Source: Aequorivita sp. (lineage in GTDB: Bacteria; Bacteroidota; Bacteroidia; Flavobacteriales; Flavobacteriaceae). From it: a stretch of 64,000 nucleotides of DNA. Location of the stretch: NCBI GenBank assembly GCA_030690315.1, contig JAUYGY010000025.1, forward strand, positions 151,324-215,323. Reading direction: 5' to 3'. The translations under genes were made by a program, and so were the position numbers. A model generated the notes under the pieces. That model was not told where the DNA came from, did not search any database, and saw nothing but the letters and a program-made list of their open reading frames with translations. Positions 26,667 to 35,655 of this stretch are shown piece by piece (the first letter of the stretch is position 1; each line of letters starts with the position of its first letter).

Positions 26667-26975
26667 TTATTTCTTTATTCTTTTTCTCACAATTTCAGGG
26701 TTTCTGCTTGTGTGGAGTACTCCAAAGACTATAATTCGCTTTTGTTCTTCTTCAACTAAATAGAAAATAGCATAAGGAAAACGAGTTATTAAAGACTGTC
26801 GCAACTCTTTATACTTTCGTTGATAATGCTCCGGATACGCTCCAATATAATCGATTTCCTTATCCACTTCTACTTTAAAATCTTGGGTTAATGTTTCATT
26901 TTTTTCGCGATACCACTTTTTAGCCTTTTGTAAGTCCATATATACAATCGGTAGCAGCTTAATCTTATAGCCCAT
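26667..26975 (-). CDS. Type II toxin, RelE/ParE family
   Basis: 102 residues from ATG 26975; the frame is open upstream but that part overlaps the antitoxin gene. RelE/ParE-fold signs: the N-terminal beta strand and helix YMDLQKAKKWYREKNETLT, LRQSLITRFPYAIFYLVEEEQKRIIVFGVLHTSRNP, where the F/Y-rich strand pair and the H-x-x-R-x-P end are typical of ParE-like toxins. Such toxins cleave mRNA on the ribosome or poison DNA gyrase; which one cannot be told. Its ATG overlaps the antitoxin stop (TAATG), a classic arrangement with the antitoxin first. Confidence 0.85.
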   Translation of the reverse strand: MGYKIKLLPIVYMDLQKAKKWYREKNETLTQDFKVEVDKEIDYIGAYPEHYQRKYKELRQSLITRFPYAIFYLVEEEQKRIIVFGVLHTSRNPEIVRKRIKK

Positions 26976-27202
26976 TACCAACCTCCCTTTACATCTTCCC
27001 AATCCAAAACATCGTTGGGATTTTCTTTGTAGCTTTCCAAACGACTTTCAAGTTCGGCTTTATGTTCTGCGGAGATTTCTTGAAGTTGTTCTTTCTCACG
27101 TTTTAAAACACGTTCCAAAGTGTCAATGATACTTTCGCTATCAACACTAAAGAGTTCTTGTATAAAGTGATATTTTCGTGTTTCTAAATCCATAACTTCC
27201 AT
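26975..27202 (-). CDS. Antitoxin of the RelE/ParE pair (addiction module component)
   Basis: 75 residues from ATG 27202, or 72 from ATG 27193; the open frame to 27226 has no better start. It is highly charged and helical: MDLETRKYHFIQELFSVDS, then a long helix with LERVLKREKEQLQEISAEHKAELESRLES, and an acidic tail (NPNDVLDWEDVKGGW). The Lxx-E-[LR]-xx-[LR] pattern with a final WEDVK is typical of the short antitoxins annotated as addiction module protein. It should bind and neutralise the toxin translated next to it. Divergent from rpe. Confidence 0.8.
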   Translation of the reverse strand: MEVMDLETRKYHFIQELFSVDSESIIDTLERVLKREKEQLQEISAEHKAELESRLESYKENPNDVLDWEDVKGGW

Positions 27203-27307
27203 TTTTCGAGAATAACAAATGTACAATTTTTGTTCATACCTTTTTATTCAACCTCATGAATGATAGGTTTCAAATCTGGGATCCGGCTTCCATCCCTTTA
27301 AAATACT

Positions 27308-27315
27308 TACCTTTG
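27308..27315 (+). promoter_or_regulatory. Putative -7 promoter box of rpe
   Basis: TACCTTTG matches TAnnTTTG, 15 nt before the rpe ATG at 27331. It also argues against the upstream ATG at 27256. Confidence 0.45.
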
Positions 27316-27330
27316 CAAAAACATTTAAAA

Positions 27331-27990
27331 ATGAGCACCACAATTATTGCCCCATCCATTTTAGCAGCCGATTTCGCCAACCTTCAAAAAGATATCGAAA
27401 TGGTAAACAACAGTGAAGCCCAATGGTTTCACCTGGATGTTATGGACGGTGTTTTTGTGCCAAATATATCTTTCGGGATGCCGGTGATAAAAAGCATTTC
27501 GGCCCATGCCAAAAAACCTTTGGATGTTCATTTGATGATTATTGACCCCGATAGATACATAAAAGCGTTTGCAGATTTGGGAGCAAATATCCTCTCGGTA
27601 CACTTTGAGGCCTGCCCCCATCTACACCGTACCCTTCAAGGAATAAAGGCAGAAGGAATGCAAGCGGGAGTTGCCATAAACCCGCACACCAATGTTTCTT
27701 TACTGGAAGACACCATCAATGATATTGATTTAGTTTGCATTATGAGCGTAAACCCCGGTTTTGGTGGACAAAGTTTTATTGAAAACACGTACAAAAAAGT
27801 AAGACAACTTCGGAAAATGATTGACGCGAACGGCGCAAAAACCAAAATTGAAATAGATGGCGGAGTTACCAATAAAAATGCAAAACAACTTGTTGATGCA
27901 GGCGCTGATGTATTGGTGGCCGGTAGTTATGTTTTTGGCGCAAGCAATCCTTCGCAAACTATTCAAGACCTAAAACAACTTTTACAATAA
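27331..27990 (+). CDS. rpe: Ribulose-phosphate 3-epimerase
   Basis: 219 residues from ATG 27331; the 25 upstream codons in the same frame precede the promoter box. A TIM-barrel enzyme with all the usual segments: IIAPSILAADFANLQKDI, HLDVMDGVFVPNISFG (His and Asp metal ligands and acid/base), DVHLMI, MSVNPGFGGQSFI, EIDGGVTNKN and ADVLVAGSYVFG. It interconverts ribulose-5-phosphate and xylulose-5-phosphate in the pentose phosphate pathway. The reductase gene follows after 7 nt. Confidence 0.97.
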   Translation: MSTTIIAPSILAADFANLQKDIEMVNNSEAQWFHLDVMDGVFVPNISFGMPVIKSISAHAKKPLDVHLMIIDPDRYIKAFADLGANILSVHFEACPHLHRTLQGIKAEGMQAGVAINPHTNVSLLEDTINDIDLVCIMSVNPGFGGQSFIENTYKKVRQLRKMIDANGAKTKIEIDGGVTNKNAKQLVDAGADVLVAGSYVFGASNPSQTIQDLKQLLQ

Positions 27991-27997
27991 GCCCTAC

Positions 27998-28999
27998 ATG
28001 CCTACTGTTTCCGCTTCCGAAAACTTATTTGACGTACTTATTATCGGTGCTGGCCCAATAGGTATCGCTTGCGCTTTGGAATGCACAAAGAAAGGGCTTA
28101 AATATGTAGTGATTGAAAAAGGAACGCTTACCAATTCGCTCTACAACTATCCACTTAATATGACCTTCTTTTCAACTTCTGAAAAACTGGAAATTAACGA
28201 AATTCCCTTCATCAGCAACAATCCCAAACCTTCCAGAAATGAAGCCTTGGAATATTATCGGCGGGTGGTTACTTCAAATAAACTTCATATTAATTTATAC
28301 GAAAGGATTCTTTCCGTTGAAAAAGATAAAAATCATTTCAATATAATTTCAGATAAGAATAATTACAGAGCCTACAATATTATTGTAAGCACGGGTTTTT
28401 ATGACATTCCCAAAAAGCTGAACGTTTCCGGCGAAGAATTACCAAAAGTGATGCACTATTACAAAGAAGCGCATCCTTTTGTGATGCAAAAAGTAGTGAT
28501 TGTGGGCGCAAGTAATTCTGCAGTTGATGCGGCATTGGAAATATGGCGAAAAGGAGGTAAGGTAACAATGGTTGTTCGAGGCCCACAAATTGGGGAACGC
28601 GTTAAATATTGGGTAAAACCCGATATTGAAAACCGAATTAAGGAAGGAAATATAAAGGCCTATTTTAATTCTGAAATAGAAAAAATTACAGAAACTGAAG
28701 TTTTTATAAAGACGCCCAAAGGCCAAAAAGTTGTGGCGAATGATTTTGTGATCGCGCTCACAGGATACAAACCCGATTTCCAATTTCTAAAAAGCTTGGG
28801 AGTGGAGTTATCTGGCGATGAAAATATGTTTCCAAAATACAATGCCGAAACTATGGAAACGAATGTGAAAGGGCTTTACTTAGCAGGCGTAATTTGTGGC
28901 GGAATGGAAACCCACAAATGGTTTATTGAAAACTCCCGAATTCACGCTAAAATAATCGCCCAGAATATTTCAGATAAATTCAATACCCGGCAAAATTAA
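27998..28999 (+). CDS. ypdA: YpdA-family bacillithiol disulfide reductase (FAD/NAD(P)-binding)
   Basis: 333 residues. Two dinucleotide-binding motifs are visible: FAD at LIIGAGPIGIACALE (about 14-28) and NADPH at VVIVGASNSAVDAALE (about 166-181), plus the C-terminal GLYLAGVICGGMETHKWFIENSR typical of YpdA. Unlike thioredoxin reductases it has no CxxC active site, which is characteristic of YpdA. YpdA reduces bacillithiol disulfide with NADPH, so its presence suggests that this organism uses bacillithiol as a low-molecular-weight thiol. It is in one unit with rpe, whose pathway helps supply NADPH. The 3' end overlaps the convergent peptidase gene by 20 nt. Confidence 0.85.
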   Translation: MPTVSASENLFDVLIIGAGPIGIACALECTKKGLKYVVIEKGTLTNSLYNYPLNMTFFSTSEKLEINEIPFISNNPKPSRNEALEYYRRVVTSNKLHINLYERILSVEKDKNHFNIISDKNNYRAYNIIVSTGFYDIPKKLNVSGEELPKVMHYYKEAHPFVMQKVVIVGASNSAVDAALEIWRKGGKVTMVVRGPQIGERVKYWVKPDIENRIKEGNIKAYFNSEIEKITETEVFIKTPKGQKVVANDFVIALTGYKPDFQFLKSLGVELSGDENMFPKYNAETMETNVKGLYLAGVICGGMETHKWFIENSRIHAKIIAQNISDKFNTRQN

Positions 29000-29816
29000 A
29001 GTTTAACAACTTCTTTGTATAATCATATAGTTTCGGGAAAATTGCCTTAAAATCCTTTGGTGATTCAAAGAAATATTCAGCCAGCACGGCCATAAATTCA
29101 TATTGGTTTGTAAAGGCATATTCACGAAAATATTTCGTGTTTTCCAATTGGTCTTTTACTTCCTGAAATGTAAGTTGTTTCAAAATGTTTTGAAATTGCT
29201 TTATAAAACGTGCAGAATCTATATCTCCACTCTTTTTTGCCTCTAACTGCATGGCGTGCATAAATTCGTGGATGCCTACGTTAAAGTTGTCATTATTTAT
29301 TTGAAACCCTTCCTCAAAATCTTTCCAGGAAAGCACCAATGCTCTTTCCCTGGGATTGAATTCTCCTTTGTGAAAATTATTATTTATTGTGCTATAGAAT
29401 TCATCCGGATAAATTAAAATGAATTCAATCAAAGAATAAGTATAGTTTTTTCTTCCGAAACTGAGCATGCAGGCAGTTGCTGCAACCAAAACCATCATTC
29501 GTTCTGTGATTATCAATTCCCCCCGTCCAATAAATTTCTTTTCCGAAAGGAATTGGGCAATTCTATGCTGAAATTGGTTTTTATGTTTCTCTGAAAGTTT
29601 GTTATAAAAATGAAATTCGTCTTTAAGAATTTCGATTTGTGAAGGGGATAATTTTTTATAAATGAAGTAATTCCTAAAAAGGGGGCGGTCGTAACTTCTA
29701 GCATACCAATTTTCAAATAACCTAAAAAGGAAAAAAGCGAAACCAAGCAACACAATTCCATAAGCATATGGAGCAAGCCAGGGAGCGTAGGCTTCAGCTT
29801 GAAAGAAAATATACAT
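28980..29816 (-). CDS. MtfA/M90-like zinc-dependent peptidase with N-terminal membrane helix
   Basis: 278 residues. One membrane helix at the N-terminus (YAYGIVLLGFAFFLFRLF, about 17-34) is followed by a soluble domain with a zincin motif HEFMHAMQLE and the downstream tract RFIKQFQ ... REYAFTNQYEFMAVLAEYFFESP, where the second glutamate ligand sits. This matches peptidase family M90 (MtfA, the glucose-regulated metallopeptidase that binds the repressor Mlc in enterobacteria). No Mlc-based function is implied here. The substrate is unknown. Confidence 0.85.
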   Translation of the reverse strand: MYIFFQAEAYAPWLAPYAYGIVLLGFAFFLFRLFENWYARSYDRPLFRNYFIYKKLSPSQIEILKDEFHFYNKLSEKHKNQFQHRIAQFLSEKKFIGRGELIITERMMVLVAATACMLSFGRKNYTYSLIEFILIYPDEFYSTINNNFHKGEFNPRERALVLSWKDFEEGFQINNDNFNVGIHEFMHAMQLEAKKSGDIDSARFIKQFQNILKQLTFQEVKDQLENTKYFREYAFTNQYEFMAVLAEYFFESPKDFKAIFPKLYDYTKKLLNFNFAGY

Positions 29817-29895
29817 CCAATTAATTTAAAAACATAAATATAACGTTGTAATTATGGCTTTATTTCCTTCGGAAATACAAGCTATAAAACCCAAA

Positions 29896-29926
29896 AAAAA
29901 ATCCCCGACATTTCTGTCGAGGATTT
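29896..29926 (-). terminator. Terminator of the susC-susD operon
   Basis: Stem with one C-A mismatch (AAATCCCCGACA / TGTCGAGGATTT) and a TTTC loop. The nine A on the + strand just before it give a T-run on the reverse strand. Confidence 0.75.
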
Positions 29927-29959
29927 AATAATCAATTATTAATTTTCAAAGATTTTATC

Positions 29960-31393
29960 TTAAAAGCCCCAAGTGTTATCAAACTTGTCCCAGAAAAGTC
30001 TAGTTTCCGTTACATCACCACCAATTGCACTAGCGGCTTCTTCATAATTACTTGGGTTTAGGTTAATTTCGCTAACAGGATAAGGATAGCGTACAGGATA
30101 GCCAGACTCAGCACCGATTGGTTCAACTAAAACTGGAAAGTCTAAACGTCTAACAGATAGCCAAGAAGCAAAAGTTCTGTTATAATTTGCTAACCAAGCT
30201 TGAGTACCAATAGATTCTCTCCAAGCTCCACTGTTATAAACAACAGCAGGATTAGTAAGATAACCAGCAAGGCCATCTGCACCCCAGAAATCAAAAGAAG
30301 CAGTTATACCAGCTACGTAATGGCTTTCAGCACTACCTCCTACATTAAATTCTCTTGCAGCAGCTTCGGCTAACAAAAATTCAGTTTCAGCATACTGTAA
30401 TAACCATCCTGGGTAAGATTCGCCAAGAATATTTGGAGTAACATGGCTGTATTCAGAGTAAACTGTTTGATCGCCAATTACACCACCTATATACTCTCCG
30501 TTTACATCAGTAAAAAACGAACCTCTACGTGGATCTTCTAAGGTATTCATTAAATCAATTATAGTTTTACCTGCAACATAATCGTTACGGTTACTAGCTA
30601 CTAAGTTATCATATAAAGGGCTTCCATTTGGACCTGAACTGTATGCATATCCTGCATCATCAGCATTACTGGTGAAAACACCAGAAGAGACTGCAGATTC
30701 AACAGCTGCCTTAGCAGCAGCGGCATCAGCATCAGCCAAAATGATACCCATTCTTAACTTAAGTGTATTTGCAAACTTCTTCCAAGAAGCCACATCACCT
30801 GAATAGATTTTTTCTTCATCACCAGAAAAACTTCCTTTGCTAGTATCCATAGAGTTAACAGCGGCAGTTAAGCGTACAATTAAATCTTTGTAAATAGTCA
30901 TACCATCATCATACTTTGGCAGTAAATTCTCAATATCCAAAGCTTCAGTATAAGGAACGTTACCATAAGTTTCAACCAAATTGCTCCAAGCATAAACATT
31001 CATAACCTCAATAATTGCCAATTTATTTGGCTTTAATGGGTTTGTGATGTCGTTATCTGTAGCAGCTATGTTTATGCTAGCTTCCTTAAGATCTCTTAAA
31101 ACATCTCTGTACAATTCTCTCCAGTGGTTGTCTGGAATAGGACGAGTTGCTTGATCATAGTTACTTTCATCAGGATAAGTGGTTTCCTGCCAATGTTGTA
31201 CCCATAATCTAGTATTGTTTAGGTTAACGTTTGGCGTGGTAATTTGATCCGCAAGCTGCTTTTGAGCAGAAGCGAACAAACTCTCACCACTAACTTGTGT
31301 AGGGTCTTTTATATTCTGGTTCAGATCCTCTAGGTTGTCCGAACAAGAGACGGCAAAAACAGCCGCTGTTAATATTAAAATCAGTTTCTTCAT
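29960..31393 (-). CDS. susD: SusD/RagB-family nutrient-binding outer membrane lipoprotein
   Basis: 477 residues. A lipoprotein signal (MKKLILILTAAVFAVSC, Cys17) followed by SDNLEDLNQNIKDPTQV. The body is helical with TPR-like repeats and the family motifs WVQHWQETTYPDESNYD, NVYAWSNLVETYGNVPYTEALD, WLLQYAETEFLLAEAAAREF and the C-terminal RRLDFPV ... RYPYPVSEINLNPSNYEEA. It belongs to the SusD-like 2 group. It forms the lid of the SusC transporter and captures glycans or peptides at the surface. No glycoside hydrolase is nearby, so the substrate is unknown. It is 11 nt behind susC. Confidence 0.93.
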   Translation of the reverse strand: MKKLILILTAAVFAVSCSDNLEDLNQNIKDPTQVSGESLFASAQKQLADQITTPNVNLNNTRLWVQHWQETTYPDESNYDQATRPIPDNHWRELYRDVLRDLKEASINIAATDNDITNPLKPNKLAIIEVMNVYAWSNLVETYGNVPYTEALDIENLLPKYDDGMTIYKDLIVRLTAAVNSMDTSKGSFSGDEEKIYSGDVASWKKFANTLKLRMGIILADADAAAAKAAVESAVSSGVFTSNADDAGYAYSSGPNGSPLYDNLVASNRNDYVAGKTIIDLMNTLEDPRRGSFFTDVNGEYIGGVIGDQTVYSEYSHVTPNILGESYPGWLLQYAETEFLLAEAAAREFNVGGSAESHYVAGITASFDFWGADGLAGYLTNPAVVYNSGAWRESIGTQAWLANYNRTFASWLSVRRLDFPVLVEPIGAESGYPVRYPYPVSEINLNPSNYEEAASAIGGDVTETRLFWDKFDNTWGF

Positions 31394-31404
31394 TTTTCTA
31401 TATA

Positions 31405-34400
31405 TTAAAATTGTGCTTTAATGTTAAACCCATAATCCTGGGTAGTTGGCAATGAACCAGTAATATATCCTTGAGAGTTACCTGAACTTAATCCAGATTC
31501 TGGATCTGCAAAAGGAGTATTTTTATCTATGATCCAAAGGTTAGAGCCAGTTACTGTAAACTGAAGACCTGTCATAAATGTGTTTTCAAGGAACTTTGAT
31601 GGCATAGTGTAGCTAAGAGAAGCTTGACGAAGCTTTACATAACTTGCGTCATACACAAACTCAGACTGTGGATATGCAGCATAACCAAATTGACCAAATT
31701 CTGAAGCATCTACTCTCGTGGTGTTTGGAGTGCCATCTTCAAGAACCCCTGGGTTTATAAAACCACCACCATTTTCAAGTGTGTTTCTTACAGGGTTTCC
31801 TAAATCATTTATGAAATCTGTATTAGTATATAAACCTGTTGCTTCTCCGTAGTATTGATCAAGTGAGAAAACTGCTCCACCTTGTTGAACGTCAATTAAA
31901 AAGCTCATAGACCAAGACTTATAGTTTATAGTATTGGTAATACCCATTAACCAATCTGGGTTGGTATCTCCAATAATTTCATTAGGTCCAGTTTTCAAAT
32001 ACTTTCCATCTGCCCCAACTACTCTATCTCCATTATCATTATAAACGTAATCAGCACCATAAATAACACCATAAGGTTGACCAAGTGCAGCGTTAATTCT
32101 CACACCACCTTGATATCTAGCAAGCTCAATAACTTCCGTTCCTTCAGGAAGCGCAAGAACCTCACTCTTATTTTTGGTATAGTTACCATTAATCATCCAG
32201 CTGAAGTTATCTGTTTTTACTGGGGTAGCGTTCAAAGTTATTTCAAAACCTTTGTTCTCAATTTCACCAGCATTCAATAACTTTCTAGAAGAACCTGTTG
32301 CTTCAGAAATTGGCACTTGTACAATTTGATCAAGTGAATTAGTTTTATAGTAAGAAAAGTCGAAACCAATTCTGTTTTTTGCAAATCTCATTTCTAGACC
32401 TGCCTCGTAACTTTTAGTACGCTCAGGCTTTAAATTAGGATTATTTGCAATAGTAGGAACAGAAGTTCCTATATCTGTATTAATATTAAATGTATTGAAT
32501 AATTTATCAAATTCTGGTCCATTACCTACTTCAGCATAGTTAACTCTTAACTTACCAAAAGTTATAGCATTTACATTAAGTAATTTACTGAATACAAAAC
32601 TTGTAGATACAGATGGATAATAGAATGAACTATCATCTACAGGAAGAGTTGAGAAATGGTCTCTACGAATTGTACCATCTAAATAAACTACATTACCAAA
32701 ACCAAGAGAGGCACTTGCATAAACGCCATCTACACCAATTTTCTCAGCTTGTTCTACTACCGCAGATTTTGGAATGTCACTTACTGAGTTCTGAATTGAA
32801 TAAAGCCCTGGAATTACTAATCCACCATTGGTAGAGTTAGTTAATGAGTTAAATTCATTTCTTCTAATGTTTGTACCTAAAATACCCGCTATACTTATGC
32901 TTTCTGAAATATCAGCATCAAAGTTAAACATTAAGTCATAGTTCGTTTCAGTAACTGTTAAGTCACGTCTTAAATATCCAGAACCTACATTTGCTCTGGT
33001 AACACCGAAAGAAGTTGGAACAGATCCAACAGCTCTACGCTCTTCTTGTTGCTCATTGTAAGTATCTGTAGCAACTCTACCTGTAATATTTACCCAATCA
33101 GCCAGTTTGTAGTTTAACTCAAAGTTACCTAAGAAACGGCTTCTACTATCATTTTGGTAGTTTTCATAACGTGTCCAATATGGGTTATCCCAATATATTG
33201 GAGTAGTACCTGGTTCAGAAGAACCTGGGTTCCATCCAATGTTTCTTTTGGTGCTATTGTATATATCCCATTGTTGTTTAATATCTACGTTAGTTTGCCA
33301 CCATTGTTTAAAGTTACCAACTACGTTATCATTATAACCAGTAGAGTTACGGCCTAATGCATCAGTTTTAATATAATTTGCAAAACCACTAGCAGTCAAT
33401 TTATCAGAAAGATCGAAAGTACCACTAAAGATAAAATTATGTCTGTCTATCTGACTGTTTGGCAATAAACCAGACTGGTCCAACTTGGTATAAGACATAC
33501 GGTACGATCCGTTTTCAAAACCATTTGAAATAGAGATAGAGTTTGTAAGCGTTAATGGAGTTTCAAAGAATGTAATTGCTCCATTTGGAGAGTTTACCCA
33601 AGGAGTTCTTTTAAGATAGTTTGGCGATGCAGGATCAAATGCGTCTGCCTGGTAAATTAATTGACCTTGGAATGAAGGACCATAAGATGCATCATCAAGA
33701 TAATTAACAAGAACATCATTTACTCCATCACCATCAAAATCCTCATTAGTAGTAAAAGATTCTCCACCATATCCAGCTCCGTAGTTAGATTGATATTCAG
33801 CAAAAGTGCTCTTATCAACAAAACCAACTTGTGCGTTAGAGTTAATAGTCACACCCATTCCTTTAGATTTTTTACCTTTTTTAGTTGTAATGATAATTAC
33901 ACCACTAGCAGCACGTGAACCATAAAGTGCGGATGCAGCAGCACCTTTAAGTACGTTTACAGATTCAATATCGTCTGGATTGATGTCAGCCGCAGCATTA
34001 CCATAATCATAATAGTTACCAGCAGAAGAGTTCTTTTGGTTTGCGTTATTGGTATTTCTGTTACTAATTGGCACTCCATCCACAACAAATAATGCTTGGT
34101 TGTCACCCGTTAAAGAAGTAATACCCCTAATAACCACGTTAGTAGAACCACCAAAGTTGTTGTTTCTTCTAATTTGAAGACCCGCAACCTTACCAGAAAG
34201 ACCGTTCGTAAAGTTATTTGTTTTTACAGTAGCCAAATCTTCTCCTGCTACTTGTTGCGTGGAGTAACCCAATGATTGTTTTTCACGGGAAACACCAAGT
34301 GCGGTTACAACCACCTCGTCCAAAACTGAACCAGCTTGCATTGTAACGTCTATACTATTTGAGGCCCCAACAGTAATCTCCTGGGTCTCAAAACCTACAT

Positions 34401-34623
34401 AACTATAAACAAGTGTTTGCCCTACCGCAGCATCTATGGTATAATTACCATCAAAGTCAGACTGCGTTCCAGTACTCGTACCTTGTATAATTATGTTAAC
34501 TCCTGGAAGCGGCAAGCCTGTGTCATCGGCCACCGTTCCGGAAATCGTTTTTTCCTGTGCAAATGTGAGCTGCACAACCAACACTAATAATAGTGTTAAA
34601 ATTCCACTAAACTTTGTTTTCAT
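31405..34623 (-). CDS. susC: SusC/RagA-family TonB-linked outer membrane transporter
   Basis: 1072 residues from ATG 34623; eight upstream codons in the same frame are not needed. A signal peptide (KTKFSGILTLLLVLVVQLTFAQ) is followed by a carboxypeptidase-regulatory-like domain (ISGTVADDTGLPLPGVNI, about 25-110), a SusC-specific plug with TALGVSREKQSLGYS and VLKGAAASALYGSRAASGVI, and a large beta-barrel ending in GFNIKAQF. Together with SusD it imports large nutrients across the outer membrane with TonB energy. It is the first gene of a two-gene reverse-strand operon. A palindrome and a C10 tract lie upstream. Confidence 0.95.
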   Translation of the reverse strand: MKTKFSGILTLLLVLVVQLTFAQEKTISGTVADDTGLPLPGVNIIIQGTSTGTQSDFDGNYTIDAAVGQTLVYSYVGFETQEITVGASNSIDVTMQAGSVLDEVVVTALGVSREKQSLGYSTQQVAGEDLATVKTNNFTNGLSGKVAGLQIRRNNNFGGSTNVVIRGITSLTGDNQALFVVDGVPISNRNTNNANQKNSSAGNYYDYGNAAADINPDDIESVNVLKGAAASALYGSRAASGVIIITTKKGKKSKGMGVTINSNAQVGFVDKSTFAEYQSNYGAGYGGESFTTNEDFDGDGVNDVLVNYLDDASYGPSFQGQLIYQADAFDPASPNYLKRTPWVNSPNGAITFFETPLTLTNSISISNGFENGSYRMSYTKLDQSGLLPNSQIDRHNFIFSGTFDLSDKLTASGFANYIKTDALGRNSTGYNDNVVGNFKQWWQTNVDIKQQWDIYNSTKRNIGWNPGSSEPGTTPIYWDNPYWTRYENYQNDSRSRFLGNFELNYKLADWVNITGRVATDTYNEQQEERRAVGSVPTSFGVTRANVGSGYLRRDLTVTETNYDLMFNFDADISESISIAGILGTNIRRNEFNSLTNSTNGGLVIPGLYSIQNSVSDIPKSAVVEQAEKIGVDGVYASASLGFGNVVYLDGTIRRDHFSTLPVDDSSFYYPSVSTSFVFSKLLNVNAITFGKLRVNYAEVGNGPEFDKLFNTFNINTDIGTSVPTIANNPNLKPERTKSYEAGLEMRFAKNRIGFDFSYYKTNSLDQIVQVPISEATGSSRKLLNAGEIENKGFEITLNATPVKTDNFSWMINGNYTKNKSEVLALPEGTEVIELARYQGGVRINAALGQPYGVIYGADYVYNDNGDRVVGADGKYLKTGPNEIIGDTNPDWLMGITNTINYKSWSMSFLIDVQQGGAVFSLDQYYGEATGLYTNTDFINDLGNPVRNTLENGGGFINPGVLEDGTPNTTRVDASEFGQFGYAAYPQSEFVYDASYVKLRQASLSYTMPSKFLENTFMTGLQFTVTGSNLWIIDKNTPFADPESGLSSGNSQGYITGSLPTTQDYGFNIKAQF

Positions 34624-34640
34624 TTTTTTGTTTGTTTGAA

Positions 34641-34680
34641 TTAGCACATCAAAAGTGCCAATAATATCTTACAATTCCAA
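34641..34680 (-). promoter_or_regulatory. Palindrome and putative promoter upstream of susC
   Basis: TTAGCAC (34641-34647) and GTGCCAA (34655-34661) form a near-perfect palindrome around ATCAAAA. On the reverse strand it contains CACTTTTG (34650-34657), one base off TAnnTTTG, with a TTG 20 nt upstream (34678-34680). An operator overlapping the -7 box would fit, but this is inferred. Confidence 0.35.
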
Positions 34681-34728
34681 CTTTTAATGAAAGTAGATTA
34701 TTAAAAAATTAACTAAATGTTAAATTAA

Positions 34729-34738
34729 CCCCCCCCCC
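34729..34738. repeat. Homopolymeric C10 tract
   Basis: Ten consecutive C in a background near 25% GC. Long G/C runs slip in replication and can switch expression on and off when placed near a promoter. Confidence 0.8.
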
Positions 34739-35020
34739 ATTGTCACATTTATCGCACTGATTTTATCTAAACCCTTGATTTTCCTAGTGTTTCAAAACAC
34801 TTTAAAAAAAATTTACGCATTTTTACGATTGAAAAAAAAACTATTTATTTTCAAACACTTTATGAACAATTGGCCAAATAAACCCAATTATCAATTTTAA
34901 GAGGTTTTAAAACGAAATTTAACAAAATTTAGAATTGTGCCGATAGAGCGTTAAATAGTTGAGGAAATGTCAATTTTTCAGGAAAATGAAACACGTTTTT
35001 ATGGATTTGCAACCTCTTGA

Positions 35021-35554
35021 TTATTTAGAAGTACTTTCTCCCTTAAATTGGTGGGATGTGTTTTTGAAAAGTACATTAAAGGTCGTTAAACTACCGTAAC
35101 AACGTGTTATGTATTGTTGAAGATCAATCTTATCCTGCTCTGCCAGTTCTTTGCTGGCGTTTATTTTCTGCTCCATCACCCGAAGCCTATCGCGAAGCAT
35201 TACTATTTTATGAAAAAAAGTGTCAATTGGAATTTCTTTTGAAACCAAATTTTTATCCGCTGGTTGCAAAACAATTACACCGCCTTTCCATTTATCTGCT
35301 ATGGGCACAATCTCGCTGAATCCATTCCATTTTTTCAGAATATCACGAAGGCTTTTTTCTACTTCATAAAAACTTACGGAATCCACCTCGTCTTCGGCGG
35401 CTTCAATAATTTCAAAAGCATCGTCGGTCGCTATTGTTTCCAGTCCATTTTCAATAAATGTTACCCAATACATTTTTGAAGTAACATTTGTAACCACTCC
35501 TTTTCCGTGTTTGGGATGATTTATCCGCGAACCTATTCCTAAAATTTGTTTCAT
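35021..35554 (-). CDS. Conserved hypothetical protein with an N-terminal beta-barrel (Tudor/CarD-like) segment
   Basis: 177 residues. The first 50 residues (ILGIGSRINHPKHGKGVVTNVTSKMYWVTFIENGLETI) have the G-x-x-V/I-x-H-x-x-x-G-x-G-x-V pattern of small SH3/Tudor-like barrels such as those at the C-terminus of UvrD/PcrA. The rest is mainly helical and charged (YEVEKSLRDILKKWNGF, VMLRDRLRVMEQKINASKELAEQDKIDLQQYI), without signal peptide or membrane helix, so cytoplasmic. I do not know a function; a nucleic-acid or RNA polymerase contact is possible from the N-terminal fold. It stands alone between susC and the copper cluster. Confidence 0.7.
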   Translation of the reverse strand: MKQILGIGSRINHPKHGKGVVTNVTSKMYWVTFIENGLETIATDDAFEIIEAAEDEVDSVSFYEVEKSLRDILKKWNGFSEIVPIADKWKGGVIVLQPADKNLVSKEIPIDTFFHKIVMLRDRLRVMEQKINASKELAEQDKIDLQQYITRCYGSLTTFNVLFKNTSHQFKGESTSK

Positions 35555-35604
35555 GTTATATATTTATTGGGTAAAAGTAGAAAAAAGTAACTTTTTCTTA
35601 AAAT

Positions 35605-35642
35605 GAAAAACCATCCAAATTTTAAATCTGAATGGTTTTATA
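35605..35642 (-). terminator. Possible terminator of the copper cluster
   Basis: AAAACCAT (35607-35614) pairs with ATGGTTTT (35632-35639), extended past one mismatch by CA/TG. It lies 17 nt beyond the stop of the last gene of the reverse-strand cluster. Confidence 0.5.
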
Positions 35643-35655
35643 TTTTTTTAAAACA

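Larger units (their letters stand above)
34624..35020. other. 397-nt AT-rich intergenic region upstream of susC with a C10 tract
   Basis: No open frame or RNA is recognised. Apart from the palindrome near susC, the notable element is a run of ten C at 34729-34738 (G10 in the susC direction), 106 nt before the ATG. The remainder, 34740-35020, is AT-rich with A/T runs and no clear hairpin. Confidence 0.6.

Noticed and set aside
26667..27202. Evidence of a larger mobile element around the toxin-antitoxin pair
   Set aside because: No integrase, transposase or terminal repeats flank it, and the neighbours are core genes.
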